DNA of 64,000 nt from JBNJGB01 sp051747385 (lineage in GTDB: Bacteria > Myxococcota_A > UBA9042 > PHBI01 > JACKFB01). The DNA is taken from NCBI GenBank assembly GCA_051747385.1, contig JBNJGB010000001.1, positions 186,001 through 250,000 of the forward strand, read 5' to 3'. Below the pieces are notes generated by a model. The model saw only the letters and a list, made by a program, of their open reading frames with translations, was not told the origin of the DNA and searched no databases. Both the position numbers and the translations under genes were made by a program. Within the stretch, counting starts at the first letter, position 1, and each line of letters begins with the position of its first letter. Of this stretch, positions 25,760-35,035 are shown one piece after another.

Positions 25760-27592
25760 TCAAGGACGCAGGACCTCGGCGCCGCGCACCGGGGTCACGA
25801 CCACCCCGTCCTGCCCCGAGGACACGAGCGTCATCCCCCCCCCGATGAGCACGCTGCCGGAAAGCGGACCGCCCTGGATGGGCGCGGCGAAGCCGCCGAA
25901 ACGCGACCGGTGCAGCTCCAGGGGATCCGGGGCCACCGCCCGGTCCGTGATGCGGTGCACGGTCGCCTCCGCGGCGCCGTCGTCGCGCAGACCGCCCGCG
26001 ACCCAGCAGTGCCCGGTCGCCATCTCGGCGACCGCCGGGAGCAGCGGCGCGTTCAGCCCCTCGGAGGGTGTCTCCAGGGGCGTGGCCGTGGCGGCGCCGT
26101 CCGAGACCTCGAAGTCCAGGAAGGGCACCGGCCCGGTGTGGTCGGGTCCTCCTCCGCCGCCGACGAGTCGCGTCCCGCAGAGGCGCGGGCTGAACACGCG
26201 GCCCGGCACGTCCCCGCCCTGGACGGGCACGGCGTCGGGCTCGTCGCCGCCCAGGCGGATCAGCTCGGCGCCGGAGCCCCCCGCGTTGCCCCCCACCACG
26301 AGGATGTCGTCGCATGCGTCGTCCGCGCAGACCGCCGCCGCGCCGGCTCGCGGCGTGGTGAGATCACCCAGCCGCTCGCAGGTGGCGCGGAGATCCGTCT
26401 CGATCCGGCAGTCGAGGATCTCCCGTCGGGGCGTGGCCGACCCGTCGCCCCCGGCCCCCATCCCGCCGAGCAGGAGGATCCGATCCGGGGCCACCGCCAC
26501 GACCGCGGTCATGGCCAGGGGCACCGGGAGCGTCGTGACGGCGCCCTCCCCGTCCCCGGTCGCGACGTCGAAGACGACGAGCCGATCGCTCATGTTCGGC
26601 TCGCAGCCGTCCTCGCCGCAGTACTCGCCGGCGAGCCCGGCGTAGTCCACGCCGATGCGGTCGGCCGTGCTGGTCACCTCGAGGTCGGCGGAGAGCACGC
26701 CGCCCGCCAGCGCGAAGCGATCGCTCCCGAGGGCGGCGAACCCGGCCAGGCCCACGGCACCGGAGGGCACGCCCGCGATGCGCTGTCGGGTGAACAGGTC
26801 GGTGGCGGCGTCGAAGCGCTCGAAGGCCCGCTCGGAGGCGACCAGGGAGCCGTCGACGGTCCGGCCGAAGCCGCCCGCGAGCAGCACGTCCCCGTCGCTC
26901 AAGGTCGCCGCGTGGCCGAAGGCGCGCGGCTCGGACATGTTGAGCGGAAACGGCGACCGCATCATGCACCACCCGGTCTCCCGGTTGCAGGTGGACCGGG
27001 GGTGAAGGGTCTGGCAGTCGGCGGTGCTCTCGCAGGTGGGCACGCACCAGTGGTTGAAGTCGCCGCCGCCCTCGCCGGCGATCTTGTAGCAGCCGCCGCC
27101 GACCGGGACGCGCCCCTCGCAGTCGGCGTCCTCGTCGCAGAAGTCCACCTTCACGGCGGTGCTCGCGGACAGGTTCAGATCCTCCGGCAGGTCCGTGATC
27201 GCGCCCGTGTCGAAGACCGGCACGTGATAATGGCCCTGCTCCTCGGGGTCCTGCTTCACGTCCACGCCGCCGCGATAGCCCAGGGCCACGCGGTCGTCGA
27301 GCCGGCAGTCGGCGCCGCCGAACGCCTCGAAGACGACGGAGCGATCCTCGCCGACGTCCAGGTCGGTGATCTCGAAGGTGCGGGAGCGGGCCTCGATACA
27401 CCCGGTGTCGAAGAGGACCTTCCCGGTGAGGGCGTCCGAAGCCGGTCCCTCGAAGACCCGCATCCGGAACCAGCCGCCCCCGGTGTAGGGGAGCCCGATG
27501 GTGACGGCCCCGCTGTCCGGGGTCTCGCCGTCGCCACACGCGGAGACCAGCAGGACGGCGGCGATGCCGACGAATGCTCCGAGGCGCCTCAA
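25760..27592 (-). CDS. Kelch-like beta-propeller lipoprotein
   Basis: 610 residues. The signal ends LLVSAC (Cys about 19). A beta-rich N-terminal domain and a Cys-rich segment (FCDEDADCEGRVPVGGGCY; CVPTCESTADCQ) are followed by Kelch-type repeats (GHAATLSDGDVLLAGGFG; ILLLGGMGAGG; ILVVGGNAGG), giving a propeller. This Cys + Kelch lipoprotein type is common in Myxococcota. The start is a TTG overlapping the upstream stop as TTGA. Function unknown; probably outer-membrane anchored. Confidence 0.82.
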   Translation of the reverse strand: MRRLGAFVGIAAVLLVSACGDGETPDSGAVTIGLPYTGGGWFRMRVFEGPASDALTGKVLFDTGCIEARSRTFEITDLDVGEDRSVVFEAFGGADCRLDDRVALGYRGGVDVKQDPEEQGHYHVPVFDTGAITDLPEDLNLSASTAVKVDFCDEDADCEGRVPVGGGCYKIAGEGGGDFNHWCVPTCESTADCQTLHPRSTCNRETGWCMMRSPFPLNMSEPRAFGHAATLSDGDVLLAGGFGRTVDGSLVASERAFERFDAATDLFTRQRIAGVPSGAVGLAGFAALGSDRFALAGGVLSADLEVTSTADRIGVDYAGLAGEYCGEDGCEPNMSDRLVVFDVATGDGEGAVTTLPVPLAMTAVVAVAPDRILLLGGMGAGGDGSATPRREILDCRIETDLRATCERLGDLTTPRAGAAAVCADDACDDILVVGGNAGGSGAELIRLGGDEPDAVPVQGGDVPGRVFSPRLCGTRLVGGGGGPDHTGPVPFLDFEVSDGAATATPLETPSEGLNAPLLPAVAEMATGHCWVAGGLRDDGAAEATVHRITDRAVAPDPLELHRSRFGGFAAPIQGGPLSGSVLIGGGMTLVSSGQDGVVVTPVRGAEVLRP

Positions 27593-28518
27593 GGTGCCCT
27601 CCCCAGGGTCGTGTCCTTCCAGGCCTCGCCCGGGTCCACGGAAAGGGTGACGCCTCCGCGTGGGCCGCCCGCGTCGTCATCCCCGGACGCCGCGAGGCCC
27701 ACGCCCACCGCGGTGGCGGTGATCACGACGCCGACGGCCGTCCACAGCCACCACTGCTTGTACAGCGGCTTCTCGGTCTCGTCCTCGGGCGGCGCAGCCG
27801 GAGCGGCTCCGGTCGGGAGCGCCTCGAGGGTCACCGAGCGCTCCGCCGTCTCGCCAGCCGTCACCTCCACGTCGAAGATGTCCTCGCCGTAGCCGTCCCG
27901 CGTCACGCGGACCGAGTACGTCCCGGGCGCCTTGGCCATCTCGATGCGCCCCGTGCCGGCGTACTCCCCGTTCACGAAGATGCGCGCCCCCGCCACGTCG
28001 GCGGCGACCACCAGCGTGCCATCCTTCGGCTTCGGCGGCGGAGGCGGTCCGAACGCGGACTCGACCTCCTTCTCCAGACGCCCGGCCAGGTCGGCCTGCG
28101 CCGGCACCGTGGTCGAGCTCTCGTGGATGACCTGCTGCTGCTCCGTGTCCACGACCCGGACGCGAAGCTCCCAGGCGGCGTCCCCCTCCTGGATGTCGGC
28201 GAAGAAGACCCGCGTGGCGCCGTACTTCTCGCCCAGCCGGGCGAGGCAGCCGGCGTCCAGCTCGATGCACTCGAGCTCGATCATCAGGTCGGTCACCTCG
28301 CTCTCGGGCGGCTTGACGAGGTCCAGGGACGGATACTCGTGGACCTTGGCCTGGACGACCTGGAGCAGGTCCGAGCGATCCTTCGCGGAGAGGTCCGGCG
28401 CCTCCACCTGCATGCCGAGGACCTTCTCGGTGGCCTCCTCCGGGGCCGCCGTCGCCTCGGGCGCGAGCGCTCCGAGCAGGACGACCAGGGCGAGGGGAAG
28501 GACCGCTGAGAGGCGCAT
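27589..28518 (-). CDS. PEGA-domain envelope protein
   Basis: 309 residues. A signal peptide (LPLALVVLLGALAPEATA) is followed by a domain resembling a TolB-N-like fold (FADIQEGDAAWELRVRVVD), then a PEGA domain (TLVVAADVAGARIFVNGEYA). A single TM helix near the C-terminus (QWWLWTAVGVVITATAVGVG) comes last. First gene of an operon with the Kelch-like lipoprotein and the DUF2723 gene. The gap 28519-28832 upstream holds a promoter and a 204-bp element. Confidence 0.82.
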   Translation of the reverse strand: MRLSAVLPLALVVLLGALAPEATAAPEEATEKVLGMQVEAPDLSAKDRSDLLQVVQAKVHEYPSLDLVKPPESEVTDLMIELECIELDAGCLARLGEKYGATRVFFADIQEGDAAWELRVRVVDTEQQQVIHESSTTVPAQADLAGRLEKEVESAFGPPPPPKPKDGTLVVAADVAGARIFVNGEYAGTGRIEMAKAPGTYSVRVTRDGYGEDIFDVEVTAGETAERSVTLEALPTGAAPAAPPEDETEKPLYKQWWLWTAVGVVITATAVGVGLAASGDDDAGGPRGGVTLSVDPGEAWKDTTLGRAP

Positions 28519-28558
28519 GGAACACACCGTGGTGAGGGGAGAATCACCTCGTCTGCGG

Positions 28559-28588
28559 AGCCTAGCCAAGCGATTCGAAGCGTGTCAA
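28559..28588 (-). promoter_or_regulatory. Putative sigma70 promoter of the PEGA operon
   Basis: TTGACA (28583-28588) and TAGGCT (28559-28564) are separated by 18 bp. They lie about 40 bp upstream of ATG 28518. The -35 is a perfect consensus. The same TAGGCT hexamer appears in the likely dinB promoter. Confidence 0.5.
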
Positions 28589-28606
28589 CACGGCCTCGCC
28601 GCCCCG

Positions 28607-28810
28607 CCAGGGCAACCGCATCTCCCGGCGGACCTCGACCCTCGCCGTCCCATCCGTCGCAGGCACGATGAGGCTGTCGCGTGGATGGTCGGCTGCCGGT
28701 GTTGGCGGGCCAGGCCAGGGACGGCGGGCGTCCCGCCTTCCAAGCGAGCCGCCGTCACGTCTCGACCCCCACGTGCGCCCCCCGCGGGTTCGAAGGTGCG
28801 ATTGCCCTGG
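28607..28810. mobile_element. 204-bp MITE-like element with 14-bp inverted ends
   Basis: The ends CCAGGGCAACCGCA (28607-28620) and TGCGATTGCCCTGG (28797-28810) are inverted repeats with one mismatch. The interior carries GATGAGGCTGTCGCGTGG to GTTGGCGGGC (28667-28712), found inverted at 36527-36575, and a hairpin GGCGGGCGTCCCGCC (28723-28737), found again at 36244-36258. The terminal 14-mer is the same sequence that starts family A copies. No coding potential and no obvious target-site duplication. Confidence 0.5.
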
Positions 28811-28832
28811 CCGCCCCGCGCCGCGCCGCCGG

Positions 28833-31751
28833 TCAGGGGTTGCCCGCCATGAGCAGGTAGAACTGGTCGATGCCGTCCGGCCCGAAGCCGTGGGCGTAGC
28901 CGAGCCGGAAGTTGAAGGCATTGCCGAAGAACAGGTCCGTGGTCATCCGGAGCTCCGCGCCCACCCCGGCGCGCGCCTCCGAGACCGTGTCGGCGAGCAG
29001 CGGCTGCGAGTGCACCAGGCCGGCGTCGCTGAAGACGGCCAGGGAGATGTCACGCGCGAACAGCGGCAGCGTGTCGACGCCGTCCCGGACGCGGAGCAGG
29101 GGCAGCCGGTATTCGGTCGTGAGGAGCTCGAAGGCGCGGCCGGTGAAGCCCTCCTGCGGGAACCCGCGCAGCCACACGGCGCCCGCCTGGGTCAGGTTCA
29201 CGAGGTCCGTCAGCAGGTCCTGGTCGGGGATGCCGCCCAGCCGGAATGTCCCCGCCTGGCCCGGCTCTCCTCCGGCCCACCCCGCGCGCAGCCCCAGGCT
29301 CAGGACGTGGTCGTCCAGCCAGGGCATGGGCAGCCAGCCCTGGAGCCGCGTGGTCAGGTCCCAGGTGCTCGCGTGGGAGCCCAGGGCCGGGTCCCGGATG
29401 CGGAGGCTCATCCCGCCGCTCACGCCCCGCTCCGGCGAGATGCTGTAGGCGTAGCTGTCCACGTCGCTGAAGTTCCAGGACAGGCGCAGGGAGGTGGACA
29501 CGCCCTCGCGGGGGACGAACGGCATCCGCTCGTCGGGGCTGTGGACCACCTCCTCGGTGTCCAGGCCCCGGGACAGGTCCACCGTGTACGCGGCCCCCAC
29601 GCGCATGGAAACGAAGACGCTGGGGATGCCCATGGACACGTCCGCGGTGCCGAAGAACACCTCCTCGCGGTAGTCGGAGAAGCGATCCGAGAAGAAGGCG
29701 AACCGATCCCGGGTGTAGCGTCCGACGGTGAGCCCCACGTCGGGGAAGCCCAGCCCGATGCCAAGGCGCCCGGCGGCCGCCACGTCGTCGCGTTGGAAGT
29801 CGTACTCCGCGGACAGGGACGCGGACAGGCGCCCGGTGATGTCCACGCCGTCCAGCTCCAGGCCCACGACGGTGCCGCCGCCCGACACGGCCGTGAAGCT
29901 GGGCGCCCAGCTCCGGGGCAGCAGCGTCGGGAGCGCCTGGTACGGCGTGGGTTCGGAGACGACCACGTCCGAGGGCGGCTCCGGGTCGCTCCGCGCGGGC
30001 TTCGGATCCCCGGGCGGCGCCTGCGGGCTGCCCTCGGGGTCGAACGGCATGGCGTACAGCTCGTCGCCGTCGGCGGTCCAGCCCACGTAGACCAGCGTCC
30101 CGCCGTCCGGGGAGACCGCGGGCTGAGTCGCCCCCGTGACGACGCGGGTCAGGCGGAACGTGCGCCCCTCGGTGGCCGGGTCACCCGAGACGTCCCGGGC
30201 GTAGACGTCGTAGACCCCGTCGGCGTCCGACGAGTAGACCAGCCAGCGCCCATCGGCCGTGAGCGTCGGATCGATCTCCATGGAGGCGCCGTGGGTGAGC
30301 CGTCGCCAGGAGCCGTCCTCCAGGTCCACCTCGACCAGGTCCCGGTTGCCCTCGTGGTGCATCGTGGCGAACAGCCGGCGCCCGTCCGGGTGGGGCAGCG
30401 GCGCGTCCACGCGGGCCCAACCCGGCGGCTCCCAGCGGTCCAGGGAGCGACCGGTGCGCGGCTCGAGCGCCTCGAGCCAGGTGCGCCCCCAGCGGCTCCG
30501 CACCACCCACACCCGATCCCCGTCCGCCGTCAGGCGCGGGTCGTGCACGCGCGCGCCCTCCGTGACCACGCGTCCCGCCCGGCGGTGCTGGTGCGCCTCG
30601 AGGGGCAGGCGCCGAAGCTCCCCATAGAAGTGGACGTAGCGCCAGGGACGACCGGTCTGCATCAGCACGTCCCGGCCGTCCGGCGTGGGCTGGAAGCGAC
30701 CGCAGCCGCCCTCGCACGTCACGATGCGCGCGCGCCGATCCGGGGCGTCCGCCGGGGCCATGACCAGCTCCGTGCGGCTGCGCCCGTCCGAGTGCACGTA
30801 CAGGAGGTGCTCGCCGTCCGGCGTGAACTCCGGATAGGACTTCCGCTCGCCGCCGGTGGTGACGCGGCGCCCCTCCATGCGGCCGGCGGCCTCGACGCGC
30901 TCCACCGTGGCCCGCGCCCGCTCGCGCACGTCCTCGACCCAGTCGAGGTACCACTGGCGGAGATCCCGCCCGGTGGTCTGGCGGGACATGATGTTCATGC
31001 CGTACGGGATGCTGCGGCGGCCGTAGCGCTCGATCAGGTGTCCCACGGCGTCCTGATCCGTGGCCCGGACGATGTGGTCCACCAGGTACCCGCCGTACAT
31101 GTACCAGGCCGTGGAGCGGGGGTGCTCCAGGGGCGCCCCGGTGAGCCCCTCCAGCTCGATGAGGTCGCCCTCCAGCGCCGCGGCCCGCAGGACCATCTCG
31201 AAGCGGCTGGAGCCCACGCGCCCGCCCTGGGTCCAGGTGCTCTCGATCCAGGTGGCCACGCCCTCGGTGACCCAGCGCGGCAGGGCCGTGTTGGGCTTGG
31301 CCGTCTTCCCGAAGATCCGGTTGACGATGCCCGGCAGTCCGGTCGCGTTGTCCAGGTGCGCGATGTGCGCATACTCGTGGAGCATCAGGAGCTTGAGCCA
31401 GTCGTCGTAGTCGCTCAGCTCGCTGTCCATGTCGGGCGGGTACGCCCACACGACGATGCTGTCGTAGGGCATCACCGAGGCGAACCCGTTGGCCGCGTCG
31501 CGCTCGTCGACCACCAGCACGTGCACCCGCTCCCGAGGCGTCCACTTCAGCACCGGGTTCAGCAGGCGCCACGCCTCCTCGGCGTATCGCGCCGCCCGCC
31601 GCGCCAGGGCCTCACCGCCGTCGTAGGTGTGGACGGCGAAGTGCTCGGTCGTCAGCGTGTACCAGGTGCGGCTCGGATCGCTGCCGGCCCCGGCGCGCGG
31701 AGCCGCGAGCAGGAGGGCGAGGAGGGCGACGGTCATGAGCACGGTCCGCAC
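28833..31751 (-). CDS. Outer-membrane protein: gluzincin peptidase + WD40-like propeller + BamA-like barrel
   Basis: About 972 residues. A signal peptide (MTVALLALLLAAPRAGAG) leads to a gluzincin-type domain with LLMLHEYAHIAHLD (HEYAH at 125-129) and the third ligand in WVTEGVATWIES (Glu about 163). Residues about 330-640 carry PD40/TolB-like repeats (YPEFTPDGEHLLYVHSDG; QPAVSPDGGTLVYVGW). The C-terminal third is a surface-antigen/BamA-like barrel (WLRGFPQEGFTGRAFELLTT; FGNAFNFRLGYAHGFG). GTG 31751 is the most likely start; ATG 31736 is possible. No clear ribosome site. Confidence 0.82.
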   Translation of the reverse strand: MRTVLMTVALLALLLAAPRAGAGSDPSRTWYTLTTEHFAVHTYDGGEALARRAARYAEEAWRLLNPVLKWTPRERVHVLVVDERDAANGFASVMPYDSIVVWAYPPDMDSELSDYDDWLKLLMLHEYAHIAHLDNATGLPGIVNRIFGKTAKPNTALPRWVTEGVATWIESTWTQGGRVGSSRFEMVLRAAALEGDLIELEGLTGAPLEHPRSTAWYMYGGYLVDHIVRATDQDAVGHLIERYGRRSIPYGMNIMSRQTTGRDLRQWYLDWVEDVRERARATVERVEAAGRMEGRRVTTGGERKSYPEFTPDGEHLLYVHSDGRSRTELVMAPADAPDRRARIVTCEGGCGRFQPTPDGRDVLMQTGRPWRYVHFYGELRRLPLEAHQHRRAGRVVTEGARVHDPRLTADGDRVWVVRSRWGRTWLEALEPRTGRSLDRWEPPGWARVDAPLPHPDGRRLFATMHHEGNRDLVEVDLEDGSWRRLTHGASMEIDPTLTADGRWLVYSSDADGVYDVYARDVSGDPATEGRTFRLTRVVTGATQPAVSPDGGTLVYVGWTADGDELYAMPFDPEGSPQAPPGDPKPARSDPEPPSDVVVSEPTPYQALPTLLPRSWAPSFTAVSGGGTVVGLELDGVDITGRLSASLSAEYDFQRDDVAAAGRLGIGLGFPDVGLTVGRYTRDRFAFFSDRFSDYREEVFFGTADVSMGIPSVFVSMRVGAAYTVDLSRGLDTEEVVHSPDERMPFVPREGVSTSLRLSWNFSDVDSYAYSISPERGVSGGMSLRIRDPALGSHASTWDLTTRLQGWLPMPWLDDHVLSLGLRAGWAGGEPGQAGTFRLGGIPDQDLLTDLVNLTQAGAVWLRGFPQEGFTGRAFELLTTEYRLPLLRVRDGVDTLPLFARDISLAVFSDAGLVHSQPLLADTVSEARAGVGAELRMTTDLFFGNAFNFRLGYAHGFGPDGIDQFYLLMAGNP

Positions 31752-31818
31752 GGCGCAGGAGCCTACCGTCCCGGCTCGCACGAGACCATGGCCGAGGCCC
31801 CGCGGGGCGCACGGGCTG

Positions 31819-32610
31819 CTACGGAGCTGGCGCGTAGGAGGCGGGGACCAGCCGCAGCAGGTCGTGTTCGGGGACGTTCCCGACGACCGTGTTCCGGACA
31901 CCCCGGGCGCCGTAGCTGACGACACCGTAGCCGCCGACGTGTTCCACCCGCGGTGCGTGCTCCGCGGCGGCGGCCCGCAGGGCGGCGTCGCTGGCCTGCA
32001 AGACCGTCAGGGGCCGCCCGGCCATCGCGTAGCGGAAGAGGACGGCGGGCTGCTCACCCACCCGGGTGAGGCGGGCGCCCACCAGCTTCATGGTCTCCAC
32101 GTCCTCGAAGGGGATCGTCACGGCGAAGGGGACGTTTTCCTGCAGGAAGGCCCGCACCTGCTCCTCGGAGCCGCGGACCTCCATGGGAAGCTCGTGGGTG
32201 TGCACGGCCACGACCTGGCGGAGGACGCCGGAGTCCCCCGCCGCGGCCTCGTCGCCGGGCCAGGCCCAGAACACCAGCACGCTCACGGCCAGGGCCGCCG
32301 GCGTGGCCATCAACCAGGGCCGGGACCACCAGGGCGCGAAGCCGCCCGAGTCCGACGCGCCCTCCCCACCCGCGTCGTAGTGCGCGGGGGCATCGGCCAG
32401 CGCCGCCTCGACGTGGGCACGCACCGAGTCGGGCATGCGCGGGGTCTCCAGGCTCTCCTTCACGTGGCTCAGGAAGGTCGCCTCGCGACGGACGAGATCC
32501 CGACAGCCGGGACACCCGTCCACGTGGCGCTGGAAGGCCCCTTCTTCCGGAGCCGCGAACTCCCCGTCCAGGAAGACGTAGATTCCGTTCCGTACGTCGT
32601 CGCAGTTCAT
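31819..32610 (-). CDS. Zinc-finger (zf-HC2) transmembrane anti-sigma factor
   Basis: 263 residues. The N-terminal zinc-binding anti-sigma domain has the H-x3-C-x2-C motif (His29, Cys33, Cys36). One TM helix (about 95-113) and a periplasmic domain of about 145 residues follow. It lies 88 bp downstream of the ECF sigma gene on the same strand and is the natural partner that holds that sigma at the membrane. The periplasmic part, which would sense the signal, is not a domain I recognise. It is close upstream of the gluzincin/barrel gene. Confidence 0.88.
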   Translation of the reverse strand: MNCDDVRNGIYVFLDGEFAAPEEGAFQRHVDGCPGCRDLVRREATFLSHVKESLETPRMPDSVRAHVEAALADAPAHYDAGGEGASDSGGFAPWWSRPWLMATPAALAVSVLVFWAWPGDEAAAGDSGVLRQVVAVHTHELPMEVRGSEEQVRAFLQENVPFAVTIPFEDVETMKLVGARLTRVGEQPAVLFRYAMAGRPLTVLQASDAALRAAAAEHAPRVEHVGGYGVVSYGARGVRNTVVGNVPEHDLLRLVPASYAPAP

Positions 32611-32698
32611 GGCGAGCCCATGCTCCCTCCGCTGTCTGCCCGACGTCCGGGCGCGGACCGTCCGGGCCCGCGCCACGGGTGCTCACGTCGCGCTGCTG

Positions 32699-33373
32699 CT
32701 ACTCGCCGGAGGCCTTCTTCCGTGCGCGGTACGCCTCGAGCGAGATGGTGCCGTCCTCGTCGCGCGCCTTGTGCCGGGGGATGACCCCCAGCTCGACCGC
32801 GTAGTTGAACAGCTCCTCCTGGAGCCGCTTGCGCCCGCGGAACAGCCGTGACATCACGGTGCCCACCGGGCAGTCCATGATCTCGGCGATCTCCTTGTAG
32901 GAGAAGTCCTGGAGATCGGCCAGGACCACCGGGATCCGGAAGTTGTCGGGGAGCGCCTCGATGGCCTGCTGCACGTGCTCCGGGAACAGGCGGTTGAGGT
33001 ACTGCCCCTCCGGCGTGTCGTAGAAGCCGGCACCCTCGTACACGCCCTCCAGACCGGCGTCGGTGTCCGCGTCCTCGATGAGGGAGTAGGTGCGCTGCTT
33101 CTTGCGGTTCCGGTTGATGAACGTGTTCGTCAGGATCCGGAACATCCACGCCTTGCAGTTGGTGCCTTCCTTGTACTTGTCCCAGAAGCGGTAGGCGCGG
33201 AGATAGGCCTCCTGGACCAGGTCCTCCGCCTCGTTGGCGTCGCGCGTCATGTAGCGCGCCGCGTTGTAGAGGCTCTCCATGTGCGGGAGGGCCTCGCGAC
33301 GGAAGGCCTCGAGGGCGGCGTCGCTCCGCTGCTCCCGGGTCTTCTGTTCGCGTCCGCTGTCGAAGAAAATCAT
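32699..33373 (-). CDS. ECF-subfamily RNA polymerase sigma factor
   Basis: About 224 residues. Region 2 (YNAARYMTRDANEAEDLVQE, AYLRAYRFWD and CKAWMFRILTNTFINR) and region 4 (LADLQDFSYKEIAEIMDCPV then GTVMSRLFRGRKRL) are clear. A loop between them (EDADTDAGLEGVYEG) is as in RpoE-like factors of deltaproteobacteria. ATG 33373 is preferred over TTG 33376 because GGAG is better spaced. The pair with the anti-sigma gene suggests control of envelope genes; target promoters are not evident. Confidence 0.93.
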   Translation of the reverse strand: MIFFDSGREQKTREQRSDAALEAFRREALPHMESLYNAARYMTRDANEAEDLVQEAYLRAYRFWDKYKEGTNCKAWMFRILTNTFINRNRKKQRTYSLIEDADTDAGLEGVYEGAGFYDTPEGQYLNRLFPEHVQQAIEALPDNFRIPVVLADLQDFSYKEIAEIMDCPVGTVMSRLFRGRKRLQEELFNYAVELGVIPRHKARDEDGTISLEAYRARKKASGE

Positions 33374-33537
33374 CAAGCTCCGTCGCTCCTCCGACGACCC
33401 CGAGCCGTGGCCCGGTTCCGCCGACGTCCAACATCCCTGCCGGTGGGGCTATTCCCCGCCTGTGTACTGAACATATGCACGGGTCGGACAGGATCCAAAC
33501 CTCCGGTCGGGAGCCGTCGGTCGGGAGGGGTCGCGGA

Positions 33538-34659
33538 TCACCGCGCCGCGCGCAGCAGAGGCTCCGGATCCGCGTAGTCGAGACCCACGGACTCGGCCAC
33601 GGCCGGATGGGTGCAGCGGCCGGCGTAGGTGTTCAGCCCGAGAAGGAGCGAACGATCGGCGAGCAGGGCCTGCTCGAGGCCCCTGTCCGCCAGGGTGAGC
33701 GCGTAGCGCGTCGTCGCGTTGGTGAGGGCGAAGGTGCTGGTGCGCGCCACCGCCCCGGGCATGTTGGCCACGCAGTAGTGCACCACGTCGTCGACCAGGT
33801 AGGTGGGCGCCTCGTGGGTGGTGGGCCGGCACGTCTCGATGCAGCCGCCCTGGTCGACGCTCACGTCCACCACGACCGCGCCCTTCTTCATCTGCCCGAC
33901 GTGGTCGCGCGTCACCAGGTGCGGCGCGCGGGCCCCGGCGATGAGCACCGCCCCGATCAGCAGGTCGGCCTGCTGCACCGTGTGCTCGATGGTCTCCGGG
34001 TTCGAGTAGAGCGTGTCCACCCGGAACCCGAAGATGTCGTCCAGGTAGGAGAGGCGCTCCAGGTTCTTGTCCAGGATGGTCACGCGGGCGCCCATCCCCA
34101 CCGCCATCTTCGCGGCGTTGGTCCCGACGACGCCTCCGCCGATGATGACCACGTGGCCGCGCTTCGTGCCGGGCACGCCGCCCAGCAGGAGGCCCATGCC
34201 GCCGTTTTCCTTCTCGAGGAAGTGGGCTCCCGCCTGGACCGACATCCGACCCGCGATGGCGCTCATGGGCGTCAGCATGGGGAGGGTGCCGTCCTCGCGC
34301 TCGATGGTCTCGTAGGCCACGGAGGCGACGCGCGCCTCGGCGAGAGTCCGGGCCAGATCCGGCTCCGCCGCCAGGTGGAGGTAGGTGTACAGGATGAGCC
34401 CCTCGTGGAACCGGCCGTACTCCTCGGGGATGGGCTCCTTGACCTTCACGACCATGTCCGAGGCCCAGACGTCGGCGGCGGCGTCCACCATCTTCGCGCC
34501 CATCCGCTCGTACTCGGCGTCCTCGATGCCCGAGCCGAGGCCGGCGCCGCGCTGCACCCTGACCTCGTGGCCGCCGTCGACGAGCTGCTTGACGCCGCCG
34601 GGCACGAGACCCACGCGGTACTCCTGGACCTTGATCTCCCTTGGAACCCCAATAATCAC
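33538..34659 (-). CDS. ald: Alanine dehydrogenase
   Basis: 373 residues, NAD-dependent interconversion of L-alanine and pyruvate plus ammonia. Conserved start IIGVPREIKVQEYRVGLVPG, substrate-binding KVKEP, the nucleotide motif GGGVVGTNAA (about 173), and VVVDVSVDQGGCIET followed by CVANMPGAVARTST are all as expected. GTG start with GGAGG ten bases upstream. It probably forms its own transcription unit. Confidence 0.97.
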   Translation of the reverse strand: MIIGVPREIKVQEYRVGLVPGGVKQLVDGGHEVRVQRGAGLGSGIEDAEYERMGAKMVDAAADVWASDMVVKVKEPIPEEYGRFHEGLILYTYLHLAAEPDLARTLAEARVASVAYETIEREDGTLPMLTPMSAIAGRMSVQAGAHFLEKENGGMGLLLGGVPGTKRGHVVIIGGGVVGTNAAKMAVGMGARVTILDKNLERLSYLDDIFGFRVDTLYSNPETIEHTVQQADLLIGAVLIAGARAPHLVTRDHVGQMKKGAVVVDVSVDQGGCIETCRPTTHEAPTYLVDDVVHYCVANMPGAVARTSTFALTNATTRYALTLADRGLEQALLADRSLLLGLNTYAGRCTHPAVAESVGLDYADPEPLLRAAR

Positions 34660-34888
34660 GGCGCCTTACCTCCATTCACGACGTGGCGGCGCCGACTATA
34701 GCACCGCGCGGGCGGCCTCGGAACACCCCATCGGGCCTCCCCTCGGAGAGATCGGCGGGTTTCGACCCCGGAGGCGGGCCGGACGCCTGTCGACTGTTCA
34801 CAGCCCGCCGGGAGTTCGCGAGACGCGGTCGTGGGTGCATTCCCAAGCCATCAGCCACGCTGCGTGTGGCGGGCTCCAAGCCCGCCCT

Positions 34889-34995
34889 CCCAGGAAACGC
34901 GACCGGCGCCTGAGACCGCGGGCGTCCCCGCCCGCGCAGGGATGGGCCGGCGGGAGCGGCTCTGTCAGGCAAGGGCAAGGGCAAGGGCAAGGGTG
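34889..34995 (+). repeat. Dispersed family B copy with four GGGCAA hexamers
   Basis: Begins CCCAGGAAACGCGACCGGCG like the copy at 4399. It has the CCCGCCCGCGCA and CGGCGGGAGCGGC blocks and ends in GGGCAA repeats (34968-34993). The gap 34660-35035 between the divergent ald and CAP genes also holds TGGCGGGCTCCAAGCCCGCC (a short inverted repeat). I see no gene there. Confidence 0.78.
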
Positions 34996-35035
34996 TGATG
35001 GCCTTCCGGGCGCTCCGCCCGTACCCTCGATCTTC

